This document shows positions 1 to 11,466 of a stretch of 64,000 nt of DNA, one piece after another (within the stretch, counting starts at the first letter, position 1; each line of letters opens with the position of its first letter). A program made the translations under genes and the position numbers. Source of the stretch: Candidatus Didemnitutus mandela. Lineage in GTDB: Bacteria > Verrucomicrobiota > Verrucomicrobiia > Opitutales > Opitutaceae. Location: the NCBI GenBank assembly GCA_002591725.1, contig NJAL01000003.1:124001-188000 (forward strand). Reading direction: 5' to 3'. The notes under the pieces are model-generated. The model was not told the origin of the DNA and did not search any database. It saw nothing but the letters and a program-made list of their open reading frames with translations.

Positions 1-356
1 GTGCAGACGGAGTCGGAAACTGTAAGGAGGCGGGAAAGAAAGAGAAGCTGCCTTTGAACGAGGGTGTTGGTTTTTTTATAGGTGATAAGTTAGGAAAATT
101 CGGTGAAAGGAGGATATAAAACGAATCATCGTCCCTGCCGGGGCAAGGCGGGACAACATGCTTCTAGATCCTTACTAGCCGAGTGTTAGCTCCAAACAGG
201 TGTCTTGAGAAAAATTCTAGCCAAGATGAGTCTATCGTCTGGAATGAGTTTCCTTTTTGCAGCCTGATCTTATTCCGTTGGCATCAAAAGTTTCTCCGAT
301 CTTTGACGAAGATTGGCGAGACAAGGCTGTTCTGGTTCCGAACCCCGGTTTTTGGC

Positions 357-2204
357 CTAGGCTTCAACAAGGTCTTTTTCGACGCGGAGATTTCCGATAA
401 TGAAGTCCTGCCGCTCGGGTGTGTTTTTACCCATGAAAAAGGCGAGCAGCTCGTCCGGGCTATAAAGATGGTTCATCGTCACTAGCTCGAGGCTTATGTC
501 TTTGCCGATGAAATTTTTGAACTCGCCGGCCGAAATTTCACCGAGACCTTTGAAGCGTGTGGTTTCGTGGCTAGCGCCGAGCTCTTGCATTGCCGCCTGT
601 TTCTCCTCCTCGGAATAACAATAGATCGTTTTCTTTTTGTTGCGCACGCGAAAGAGCGGCGTTTCGAGGATAAAAAGATGGCTGTTGCGAATGAGGTCGG
701 GGAAAAACTTGAGGAAAAACGAAATCAGTAATAAGCGGATGTGCATGCCATCAACGTCGGCGTCGGTGGCGATGACGATCCGCGCGTATCGTAGGCCGTC
801 CATGCTTTCCTCTATGTTGAGCGCGGATTGGAGGAGGTAAAATTCCTCGTCTTCGTAGATAGCTTTTTTTGAAAGGCCGTAGGTGTTGAGCGGCTTGCCC
901 TTCAATGCGAACACCGCTTGCGTCTGCACATTGCGTGTGGCAGTGAGCGAGCCGGCGGCGGAGTCGCCCTCGACGATGAAAAGCGTGCTCTGCTCGGCAC
1001 ACTTATTGCGATCGCCGAGGTGGAATCGGCAGTCGCGCAGCTTGCGGTTGTGCAGCGAGGCTTTTTTCGTTCGTTCGCGGGCGATGTTGCGGATGCCGGC
1101 GAGTTCTTTCCGCTCGTGCTCGTTTTCTTCTATCTTTCGCTTGATGGTTTCCGCGATCTCGCGGTTTTTGTGCAGATAAACGTCGAGCGACTGCTGCATG
1201 AACTTGCCGACAAATTCCTTCAGCGTTGGTCCTTCCGGTCCGGTTTTGGTCGAGCCGAGCCTGGTCTTGGTCTGTGATTCGAAAATCGGCTCCTGTACGC
1301 GCACCGCAATGGTGGCGTCGATCGACTGACGGGTATCGGCAGCGTCGAAGTCCTTTTTGAAATGGTTGCGGATTGTTTCGACGAGTGCCTCGCGAAACGC
1401 AGTGAGATGGGTTCCGCCCATTGTGGTGTGCTGGCCGTTTACGAACGACCAATATTCCTCTCCGTAGTGGTTGCCATGGGTGAATGCGACCTCAATGTCC
1501 TCGGCTTCGAGATGAATGATTGGGTAAAGTGGTTTGCTGCTGAGTTGATTTGCGATGAAATCTTTCAAACCGTTTTCAGACTTGAAGATTTTGCTGTTGA
1601 AGCTGAAGCCAAGGCCACGATTGAGGAAGGCATAGTTCCACAGCATGTCTTCGATGAATTTTGTGCGAAATTTGAAATCGGCGCCGAAAAGCGCTGCATC
1701 AGGCGTGAACTCGATGATCGTTCCGTTTCTCTCGGCGGTCTTGGCGACTTTCGACTCCTCTTTCAGTTTCCCTTTCTCGAATTCGACGGTCTTTGTTTTG
1801 CCGTCGCGACAAGCCTGGGCGCGGTAGGTGAGGGAAAGGGCGTTTACGGCTTTCTGGCCGATGCCGTTCAGACCGACGGCTTTTTGGAAGGTTCCCGAAT
1901 CGTATTTTGCTCCTGTGTTGATGATCGAGACGCAGTCGACGAGCTTTCCGAGGGGAATGCCACGACCATAGTCGCGGACACGGATGCTATGCGCTTCGGC
2001 ATTGAGCTCGACCTCAATTCTTCGGCCAAACCCCATTGTAAACTCGTCGATGGAATTGTCAATAATTTCTTTTATGAGTACGTAGATGCCATCTTCGACA
2101 TGGGCGCCGTTGCCGAGGCGACCAATGTACATGCCGGGGCGGAGACGGATGTGCTCCAGCGAATTGAGGGTCTTGATGCTGGCTTCGGTGTAGTTGGACG
2201 CCAT
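357..2204 (-). CDS. parE: DNA topoisomerase IV subunit B / gyrase B-like (ParE-type), intact
   Basis: ORF; start taken at [31 protein letters not shown] (cat 2202-2204). GHKL ATPase motifs ([33 protein letters not shown]) and TOPRIM motifs ([19 protein letters not shown]) in one frame. Confidence 0.93.
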   Translation of the reverse strand: MASNYTEASIKTLNSLEHIRLRPGMYIGRLGNGAHVEDGIYVLIKEIIDNSIDEFTMGFGRRIEVELNAEAHSIRVRDYGRGIPLGKLVDCVSIINTGAKYDSGTFQKAVGLNGIGQKAVNALSLTYRAQACRDGKTKTVEFEKGKLKEESKVAKTAERNGTIIEFTPDAALFGADFKFRTKFIEDMLWNYAFLNRGLGFSFNSKIFKSENGLKDFIANQLSSKPLYPIIHLEAEDIEVAFTHGNHYGEEYWSFVNGQHTTMGGTHLTAFREALVETIRNHFKKDFDAADTRQSIDATIAVRVQEPIFESQTKTRLGSTKTGPEGPTLKEFVGKFMQQSLDVYLHKNREIAETIKRKIEENEHERKELAGIRNIARERTKKASLHNRKLRDCRFHLGDRNKCAEQSTLFIVEGDSAAGSLTATRNVQTQAVFALKGKPLNTYGLSKKAIYEDEEFYLLQSALNIEESMDGLRYARIVIATDADVDGMHIRLLLISFFLKFFPDLIRNSHLFILETPLFRVRNKKKTIYCYSEEEKQAAMQELGASHETTRFKGLGEISAGEFKNFIGKDISLELVTMNHLYSPDELLAFFMGKNTPERQDFIIGNLRVEKDLVEA

Positions 2205-2499
2205 AGGTTTGAGCGGAGAAACAGAGACGGAAGAAAAGTTCTGGCAAGAGCGATTTTCCCGAAACCGGAGCGGCTTCCGTGGCCGCAAAAAAAGTCCAGG
2301 AGAGCAGCCCTTCAAGCAGGCACATTGGCAGACACATTAATTCTGGGGAAATCGCCGGCGTTGACCGAAGTTACGGCGGCGGAAATGAGGTTTTTTCTTG
2401 TCTGTGGTAGTGAGCGAGGGGCGCGTATCTTTTGGTCGAGGTGGAGGCACGAACAACGCTCTTTTTCCCGCCGACGAGGCTACGGTGTCGCACGACATC

Positions 2500-3471
2500 C
2501 TCGTGCAATACTGTGGCTTGCAAACTGAATTCCTCCGCGGTAGCGGCGGCCTCTTTTGAGGCGCTCGTGTTGCTTTGGGTGACTTTTTATCTGCGAGATG
2601 TCGGTTTTGATTTGGTTGATGCTTTTGCTTTTTCCCCGAGAGGCGGTGAAAATATCGGTGACGAGTTCGTTGACATGTCGGGCTTTGCCGACAGTATTTT
2701 TAACGATGTGGCGATTTTGTCGGAAGTTGTCGAGCTGTGTTCGGCGCGTGAGATAGCTTCGGCGATATTGGCTCCGGGTTCCTTTGCGATTGTGGCTGAA
2801 CGTTGAGCGATTATTGTGGACTTTATTAGCGGCCACGGCGTGGCTTCTGGTCTAGTACGGATGGCTTTTAATGTGGCGTTTGAGAGCGATGGGGTTGGTT
2901 TGTAAGACGATCTGGTTGACCGTCTTGCCGTCTTGATAATCCTGCCGATGTTCTGCGAGGAACTGCGGGTTGCTCCCATGGCTTTGCGCGTTGCTGTTTC
3001 CAATTTCTGCGTTCTGGCGAGTGTCGCTCGAGAGGCCTTTTGTTGAGTGGGCGTTCTCGGCATTGCGCTTGGTCATCGAGGCGAGCTATTCGAGGCTGGC
3101 GGCCTTTTCGAGTGAGCCTGAGCCTGAAGCCAGCTCCTGGCTCCTGAAGGAAAATCTAGTCGGCCAAGAGTGGTTGTCTTTTGCAGCTGTTGAGTCGATG
3201 TTTTGATCCAACGTAAGGATTTTGGAGAGCGATGTCCGATAACTGGAGAAAGCGAGCTCGAATTCCTTCACCAATGGAATTGGCCGCGTCCTGCTTCCGG
3301 CTGGCTTGCAGCAGATGTGTTTAGCTCTGCTGCATCTGATTGAGGATGCTCTTTGGGGGATAGGTCGGAAAAGTTTCGTAATTTATTGGTGTCCAAATTA
3401 TAGAGCTCGTATTGACTAGCCGCTTTTTTCGTAAGCCGCGACATTTTCGCCCAAACGGTTGAAATAACCAT
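2500..3471 (-). pseudogene. Methyl-accepting chemotaxis protein remnant (signalling domain), several frameshifts
   Basis: Consecutive minus-frame fragments: SQELASGSGSLEKAASLE / ASMTKRNAENAHSTKGLSSDTRQNAEIGNSNAQSHGS / DGKTVNQIVLQTNPIALK / QRSATIAKEPGANIAEAISRAE, in MCP order. Confidence 0.8.
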
Positions 3472-4339
3472 GCGTGGCTTTCTCGTTCGGACTCAAGACG
3501 AGAGTTTGTACAAAAATTTACGCGCCGATTTGCGTGCGCAAGGCTAACTGGACAACTTCGGAACTATAACTGAGTCCAAGGATGGCGTTGTTTTCGAGAC
3601 GATCACGAAAACTTTCTTTTACGCGTAGGCGTCTAAAACGGAGAGAATTGGGGAAAGGAGGCGGAAAGCAGTAGCGTTGCAAAAACTGTGGTGCGTTAGG
3701 TAATGGCCCTGTTTTTTATCGAAAGTCGGTTGGACTGTTAGTGGCGTGCGAATGGGGCTCGGTTTTGTTTCGGGCAGGCAGGTGCCATTGTCAGCATGGA
3801 CCTAGCGAAACGGAAGCGGGGGAAAGATGAGAGGGATTCAGTGTTCATGAGAGTAGAAGTTCGATGGGAATCAGGTTCCAGGTTCCTTTTGCTACTCGTT
3901 CTTACCAGCCAGATGCCGGCCCGGATTAGGTGACCTCACTCCGTAAAAGTGCGGCGCACTAATAGCGTGCCGATGGTTGATCTGCTGTCTTTCGAAAGAC
4001 TTAAACAGATTTGGGCGGTCGCGGTTTTCTTATATATTATAAACTAGCAGTGGCCTTGGTCAAAAATCCTGAGAAACGGTTTCGTAGCTGTCCTAGCTTT
4101 GTGGAACGAAAGCTATGCTTCGTCTCTTCTATGACTGTGTATGGGGTTCCTCGATTACCAGGATTACCAGGGAGGGGGCCTGGATGGTTTTAAGGCTCGA
4201 TCGTTGCTGTTAAGGGAGGACAGTGTGGAGGAAAATATTTTTATCTTCGACTTCCGCTTTTTAGCAAAGCGAATTTTCCAGACCAGTCAGATTCCCCAGA
4301 AGCCCCCCGTAGTGGGCGCTTGCACTGGCGGTGATTGGT

Positions 4340-4944
4340 AATCAGCTGCAAGATCAGTTTGGCCAGATTAGCTAAGTCGAGAGGCTTGATCAGAATAACC
4401 GGCGATCGGCAGATTGGCGGCTTGGACGGCTGATTCTAGTTCGGAATTTCCTGTCACCAGAAGGAGCGGAAGAGCCGAATCGGAGGAGGGAACGTTTTGA
4501 TTGCCCTGCAGGTGGATGTCCCTATACTGCTTATCCTTCAAATAGGCTTCGGCTCCCTGGGTTATGAAAGAAGAGGGGGGGGCGTTTTCTCCTAAATGTT
4601 AAAGCCAATGCGTGCCGAGCTACACCCGTAGCTCGGCTTCATTCATCGACGAAAAAAATGGGAGCAAGCATAAGTGCGGAAGAGGACAATGGCTGGCAAT
4701 ACTGATTTCTATGCGAGGCTGCCGAGGAACGCAAAACGATTTCCAGCCAGCCTTTCAGGTGCGGATTGTCTGGCGACTTAGGAAGGATGCAGACGCTCCA
4801 ACGCTTGGCCCAGCCACTGGCGGCGAATTTCAGTCCCCTGGAGCAAAAGCTGCCTTTTGCTTTCTCGAGCGCGATAATGGCTTCGCAGACCGTCTTGGCG
4901 GGAGCGACCTCGCGTTCGCAAAGAGTTAGAGACATTAGCAACAT
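4340..4944 (-). pseudogene. Response-regulator receiver-like remnant
   Basis: Minus fragments such as SALPLLLVTGNSELESAVQAANLPIAGYSDQASRLS resemble the second half of a receiver domain; frame broken. Confidence 0.33.
4614..4637. repeat. Perfect hairpin, 10-bp stem, 4-nt loop
   Basis: GCCGAGCTAC-accc-GTAGCTCGGC. Confidence 0.85.
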
Positions 4945-5609
4945 GTACTAAAAGCTTCAGACTTTGCCGTCGACGATCTCCCGCAGGTATAGGTTGCTAC
5001 GATGTCTTGCAGGCTAGCGGGCAGGGAAATCTGGCGTTCGAAAATCTGCGGAATTACGGAGAAAGTTCCTTGGATGTAGGGGAGGTTGGCTCCATAAAGC
5101 GGCTCCACGAGCGCTGGCGCATTGGACTGTCTTTCATCTCCTCTGATGAGGGACGGTAGGTAGCGCTGGGAAAACAAAGTCTTCTTCTTTCATAATAAGC
5201 GAGGAGGGCGGAAGCTTTATTCGCCACGTGCAAAGCATCGCGCTCTGGCATTTTTATCCCGAATTCTATGAACTGCCTAATCGATGCACTGTGCCTTTCG
5301 CTGCCGGGGAGCGGAACCTTCGTTGTGATGCACAAGAATAGACTCGCAAGCGCGCCGAATACCTTATTATTGAAATCACGAGACGCTAATTATGAGCATA
5401 ACGGCAGCTAGCGTTCTGCTGCGTTCGATCGCGACAAAGGGAGCTTTCAGGCGCCATGATGTTCGACGTCGCGATGGGCAGCTTGACCGAACACTGTGTT
5501 ACACATTCTTGTCGCTGCACAGGAAGGCGGCGTAAATTTCATACTGGCTGATATCTATCGCATTTCGACCAGGGTGCTGTGCGTGTGTAAGGTTACATCG
5601 GAGGTGTAG

Positions 5610-6340
5610 ACCGTGCACATCGAGAACGTGAATCGCACTGGCGGCTTGGCTTATGGGCGTTTTTATCAAGCTTGTGCGTGGCTGCCTGCTACACACATCG
5701 GCGAAACGATAGCAAAATGCTACATTATCAAGACGAAAGATACCGATACAGAAACTTTCTATAAAGCGGCGCTGGGTGGCGTGCGCGCGAACGTGGCCTT
5801 CAAGCCAGGAACGGTGTTGGCTGGAGCACAATCGCTATCGTGCGAAGGGTATGGTCCGGGCGAAGGAAAACACGTTTACAAAGGGCATTGATCTTACGGT
5901 CCTTTGCGGCAACATCGCGGAGAAGAGTTGTATTGTGAAGCGGAGAGGGCGTCGACGAATCGATTTGGAAACTTGCCTGCTGAGTGCTGTGTCTTCGATA
6001 GACAGGACACAACGGCGAATGCAATACTTGCGGATAAGGTCGTAGTCGTAGGCAGGCGATGTCGTCGTGATTCGCTGCGAAGAACCGAAATACGGCTCCG
6101 ACATGCAGGGGATGCTTTACTCGGCCACTTACCTGAAATGACGTGGTCTTTGCAAAGAGTGAGCGCTACTGATCGAAAGGCGGTTCTCTGGCTCCACGTT
6201 TGGGCGTGAGCCTTGGACACGCTTTACCCGAAGCGGCGTCGGGTGGTTTGATCGCCCTGATGGGGGAAGGGGAAGACGATCGTGTCTAGATCGGTATTCC
6301 GGAGAGCTTGATCCGCATTACCGTGGCGAACGACATCCCT
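5610..6340 (+). pseudogene. ilvD: Dihydroxy-acid dehydratase C-terminal half remnant
   Basis: Plus fragments across frames: HIENVNRTGGLA, GKTIAE-like, TKGIDLTVLCGNIAEKSCIVK, CVFDRQDTTANAILADKVV, VVIRCEEPKYGSDMQGML, ERRFSGSTFG, match IlvD motifs (GNLAPEGCVVK, RVFDSEEDA, VVIRYEGPKGGPGMREML, DGRFSGGTHG) in order. Confidence 0.75.
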
Positions 6341-8862
6341 CCCGTAACGCTACCAAGCTAAACGCACGCACTTAATACGCCGAAGAATCGCTAGCATCCG
6401 TTTTGGCGACATGTTGCTTGTTTAGCTCCGCCGACACACCGGCGATCATGCTAAATTTTTAGCCAACTATAGAGAAAAGGCGCATTTTTAGCAGTTAGAA
6501 CGGCCATCGGAAAACGAAAAGTCGAGCTTTTGCTTGGTCTCAACACTATCGCGAGAACCTTGCATTAGCTAGCAGATAAGAAGAGTTCGATGCCGTTACG
6601 TTCCCAGGTCTCACGGCCGACTTCCGGATAAAACGTGCTGGCTTCGATCGATGCGGCGTAGTCCTTGCAAAACGCCTCGTGCCCAGCCGACGCACTTAAG
6701 ACTGCCAGTCACGAGTTGCTTGACTCCACGCCCATGAGTGTGTGCAGCAAACTGCGTGGTTATAGTTACCAACTTTGAGTCAACGCACGTTCTCGCCGAA
6801 CAGGAGGCCTAACTTGCCATCGAAGAGGGAAAAGACCTCGTCCTAGCGCCAGGACGGGTAGGTGGCGAGATAGGCGGCAAGCGCTATTGGCTTTGGCGGT
6901 GCTGGCAAGAACCTGAACGTCGACGCTGAAAACAGGTAGGGTGTGGGTTTCGCTGCGGCAGAAGATGGCGGAAAGAAGAGTGTTCAGTGTGCTTAGTTAT
7001 ATCATCAGATTTTCTAACTATCATCTAGTTGTGAAAATATCCAATTTACTTTCTTTTGTTCTCGATCAAGTAGGTACGGCTGTTGCGTTATTGTGGACTC
7101 GACTCTATAAGAAGCTAGCTTGGAACTTTCTTGAGATTTGGTCAGCGCACAACTCCATTGTCTACAACATCGTGTTGGAAATCTCGCGGCTGGTCAATCA
7201 TCTCAAGGACCGGCGTTTAGTGCTCGTGCAATTCACAGCGAATGATCGCTTGGTGGTTGATACCGTACTGATGCTGAGCAAGTAGTTGAAAAAAAAGTAG
7301 CACAAGCAGCTTCGTAAATGGGCGCTAAGAAAATGGTGACACTCTGCGATGTACTCCGCGAATTCGACGAGGCTGTCGCTCTCGCGGCGCTAAAATTAGC
7401 TATTATTCTGTCATTAATGATCGATCTACGCTCTCTCGAAAATTGCCGAGGCGATTTTTTTCGTCTCGGCAATTTGAGGCATGTCCTAAGACAGGGTTTT
7501 TAGGGCCTAGGGCCGGGGATTGTGCAGAGCGATATTTTACTCGCACGGCGAGGCCCGGGAAGGTGTGAGTGGAGTCATTCAATCGACTGTCGAAGCACTC
7601 GGCTTACCGGAAGAGGTTTCTTGTGCGTCGATTAGCTTGACTGAAAGGAAGAGTTAATGGTAATATTAGTTTAATAGTCTGGTGAATAGACGACGGACGA
7701 GAAGTTACAAGGTGTCCGCACGAAATGGGCCATAAAGGAGCTTCCCCTAGCGGAATGAGCGCATGGAGTACCGATAAGTGAGTTATGGTGGTTTGAGGTC
7801 AGGTTTTACCGCGGAGAGTCGTGCCTGGCGACCGTGGCTAGGTGGAGTAAGGAAAATCGATAGGCAGCATGCAGGGCTTTATCGAAGAGCATTCAGGAAA
7901 CGTCTGGCTTTGTATTTGTGTGAGGCGATCTCGAAGCTTCGGTTAACACTGTCGCGGCACATTGAGCGGCTGGAACAAACTATGGAGAAAATGAGCCGAG
8001 ACCGATGCGGCTTCGCGTCGCTAAGCGTGGAAGATGCTGGCGAGATTTAGTAATGAGTTGCGTTTAATGGCTAAGAAGCCATGGGGTATCAGGACTTCGC
8101 GCAAGCAAGTACCAAGGCGATTTGACTGACGTGGACAAGTTGGATGGATGGGCCGATCGGCTGCTTCGCACCTCTGCTTCCCGGATGATTTTTCTGGCGC
8201 AAGGAGTACGCGGTGGAAGCAGCTATATGTGCCGGAAGAAATGAGGCTAAAGGTGTTGCGCCGTTGCGTGTCAGGAAATGGCTGCATCGATACGCCTAGC
8301 TGGCATTGTGGCTTCTGTTTTCGCGAAGCGACTTGTTCCCGCGCAAAGCTTCAGATTTTGCTGACGAGATAAATTTTATGGAGGGCATCGGCTCGTGTGG
8401 AGCACTCTGAACAATAAGGATATAGAGACATGGAGACAGCCCTAGTCCATATTTTTCCAGAGGGAGTAGGCGGTGCGGTGCAGATTGTTGCAGAACTTAT
8501 GCAACTCGCCGTCGAGAGATTAGCCGGAACTCCTATATTGGCCGGGTTACTGCCGTCCGGTGCAAAACGTGTTCGTTTCTTCTTCCTAGCCCAATAGCTC
8601 ACCCGACGTTACCGATTTTTTTCTTAGCGAGACCGCAGATGAAGCTTGTGTTGGGCAGTCTCCAGAGGGGTAACAAACGTTGCCCAAATCGAGCCTTGGG
8701 AATGGCGGTTTCAAATACCTGGACCTGTGCGATTGCCGCCAAGATGCCACCCAGAATTTTTTGGCTTTTCTGCTTTTCGGTCACTCAAAATAAGAAACCA
8801 AATCATCAGCCTATGAACTACCATAGCTATTGATTCAGGCTTGGTCGGAGGCGTGGTCAACG

Positions 8863-8884
8863 CCATTTTTATAGATAAAAATGG
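8863..8884. repeat. Perfect hairpin, 8-bp stem, 6-nt loop
   Basis: CCATTTTT-atagat-AAAAATGG. Confidence 0.6.
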
Positions 8885-9494
8885 TTATATAGGAAATTAT
8901 ATATGCCCAGATATCCTTGCTAAAGATATTGGTTTATTTGTTTGTGGCTATTTGTATTCGCGACGGCCTGCGAGTAAGCCGCTCAATTTAGCTACGAAGA
9001 AACGACTCTCGATACAGATGGCGTGTAACGCCGTACTATTCGCGTTCTGCTCATAGTGGTGATCATGTTGCCCAACTTTGCTGTCGATAGTGTCGATATT
9101 CAGTTTTGAATTGGAGGATCATCAGCCCGAGGAAGACACGTTTTTCACCTCTGGAGAGAGCGGATTCGCTGTCAGCTTCGGCTGGGGGACCTTTAACGGG
9201 ACACGCTCGATGCAGCGTCAGCCACAAGCTCGAGAAGATCCGCAAGAGACGAATGCCAGCGCAAATATAGCTCCTATGTAGTCTGAGGCCGCCAGATTTC
9301 GTTGGAAGTGCTGTCGGAGATCATTTATACAATCACCGTTGCTCAGATAAAGCTTGGTGTTGCAGAAGAAAAATATAGAAAAGTAACGCGTTCCTATGGC
9401 ATATCCCAATCCCAATATGCCCTCCCGGATCCGGATTCGCAAGCCAAAGCCCAATCCTGTAAAAAATAAATCCCTAGCGGGACAAAATTTAAAC

Positions 9495-9519
9495 GCGTGG
9501 ACCGCATTGCGGTCCACGC
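9495..9519. repeat. Perfect palindrome, two 12-bp arms flanking one base
   Basis: GCGTGGACCGCA-t-TGCGGTCCACGC; forms an 11-bp stem with a 3-nt loop. Confidence 0.9.
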
Positions 9520-10673
9520 TTCCTGGTCTCCTCTCATGCTTGAGTTGATTCGAAAAAATGAGTGCCAAAAAACAACTGATTATTCCCGAGCCATTTAGGC
9601 GTGATTCGCTGGCTGCTATGGATTGCATGGTATAATAACCTAGCTGCTGTATCGGCTCAAAGCTATGCTGGCCCAGCAATGTGTCGCTATGTTGAACCAT
9701 TTTCCCGGTCGCCAAAATCCGGTTGAGTAGCCCAAAAAAGATCTCCCTGATGAGGTATTGATTGATCGAAAGGGGGTGTGCGTGCAAATCGATCCGCGGC
9801 ACTATGTGCTTGTTGTCTCTCATTTTGCTGCTGTTCCAGTAAGGAACGCTCTTCAAAACAGATAAAAGCCTTCTTGCCGGTCTCCACCAAGGAGACCGAA
9901 GCCCGATTGTGTTCGAAGAGGCTTCGGGGGATCGGACCTTTGCCGTACGTCTTTGAAGGTCTTTTTAAAACCGGTCAGTAGGTGGATGGCATCATGAAGA
10001 TGATCTATTTGCTCGATTTGCATATCGTGCCAAGGACGAGCGGAGTTGAGTATGGCCCCCGTATTGCATCCGTATGGATTGGGCTCCGACCGCGGCGCCT
10101 CACAGTCTGACAAAGAGAAAACAGTCCCATCGTAAGCTAATTATCTCTCGGGAACGCGCTGCTGAAATCAGCGCATTCCCATTCTTATTTGGGATAGAAG
10201 TCCCTTACGTCCAAAAACTCTCCAACACTAAAATTACATCATCCATTCCCACACCAACCCCGTGACAAAGACAACTTCAGTTCATTCGTAACAAAGTTTA
10301 CGAACAACACAAGCGCCATTATTACCTTAAGCGGCAATTGGAACGAAGACGTTGCTATCGTCCGTCTCTGGTGTTGCAGTTACGGTTACGAAATACGTGA
10401 ATTGCGTCAATCGGAGTCGCACGAACTACTCCATCGCAACTCTCCAGCGGTTACTGCCCAGGAAAAGACTTCGGTCACGTTTGCTAGCCCCCAACGTGCC
10501 TGTTACGTGGACAAATTGTATGCGGTGTTTGGCTGCTTCGATGTTTCCCTGGCCGCGTTAGTCAGCGTGAGGAACCCGAGGGCTTTTGTATGTGGGCAAC
10601 CGGCTGGAGGTGCTCAACGCTGCCGAGAAGGGTGTTAAGGAGCGTGTCTTAACCAAAAAAAATGGGGAAGCTT

Positions 10674-11330
10674 TTATTTGGACATGCTTTCTCTTAAAGG
10701 GCTTATTGTAGTTGGTCGGCTAGTAAACGGAACTATGGATCGAAGCCGGGACTGCGGCAGGCTTTTGAGACGTCGACGGTTCTGTTGCTTTCTTCGATGG
10801 TGTTGCAGGTGTCGGGCTCGCTGCGTGTAAGAACGAGCAGCACGGCATAATGGGTGGAATCGATATGGAGTTGAAACGCAAGATCGGTGGGGGATCCGAT
10901 GGCTCAAGTGCCCGGACTCTACAACCGGCCATAGCGAAGTGCTACGCCTTTCGCACCGACCGTTCCGAGTGTAGCGGCCTTAGGCTCTACGATGTAAGAT
11001 GCGGTCACTGGATCGATTTCGTGATAAGGCAAGCACCTCGATGGTTTGAGCGAAAAAGAAATGTTTTTGGCGACGGACATCGGCGGCCAGGGTATTCCAC
11101 CATGGTCCGTGTGGCGATAGTGCGTTGCGCTGCTGGCACTTCGTGCCCATCTTTGGCACGGGTAGAACATGATGGAAAACTCTGTGAGTTGGTCGATGAG
11201 GAAACCCGGTTGCGCTTCCCGTACTGCGTGATGAACTGCGTTGGAATCGAAAACGTCGAGGATAACCTGCTCTATGCCCGCGATTCGCAAGGTATCAGCC
11301 TTGGCTGGTGAGTGGGTGGTGCCGCCAACG
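10674..11330 (-). pseudogene. NAD(P)-dependent epimerase/dehydratase remnant
   Basis: Minus frame: LRIAGIEQVILDVFDSNAVHHAVREAQPGFLIDQLTEFS, preceded in another frame by GGTTHSPAKAD; matches G-TRSP-KA-L--G-PV--DVFD--A---A---A-PD-VIHQLT of extended-SDR epimerases. Confidence 0.55.
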
Positions 11331-11466
11331 GTGGCGCTAGCGGATTTTAGCAGAGGAACAAGTCGGCGATCGATGGCTCGGGTAACTTCCCGCGATAAAG
11401 AAGCGAAGCCGGAGGGTGCGGCGGTTCTAAAAGGCTGGCCACCTGGCGAGAGGCATTGCTAGAGAA

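Noticed and set aside
1362-2528. 388-aa plus-strand ORF
   Set aside because: Mostly antisense to parE; no recognisable motifs.
9218-9856. 212-aa minus ORF
   Set aside because: Contains the perfect palindrome and has no coherent domain; not supportable as a gene.
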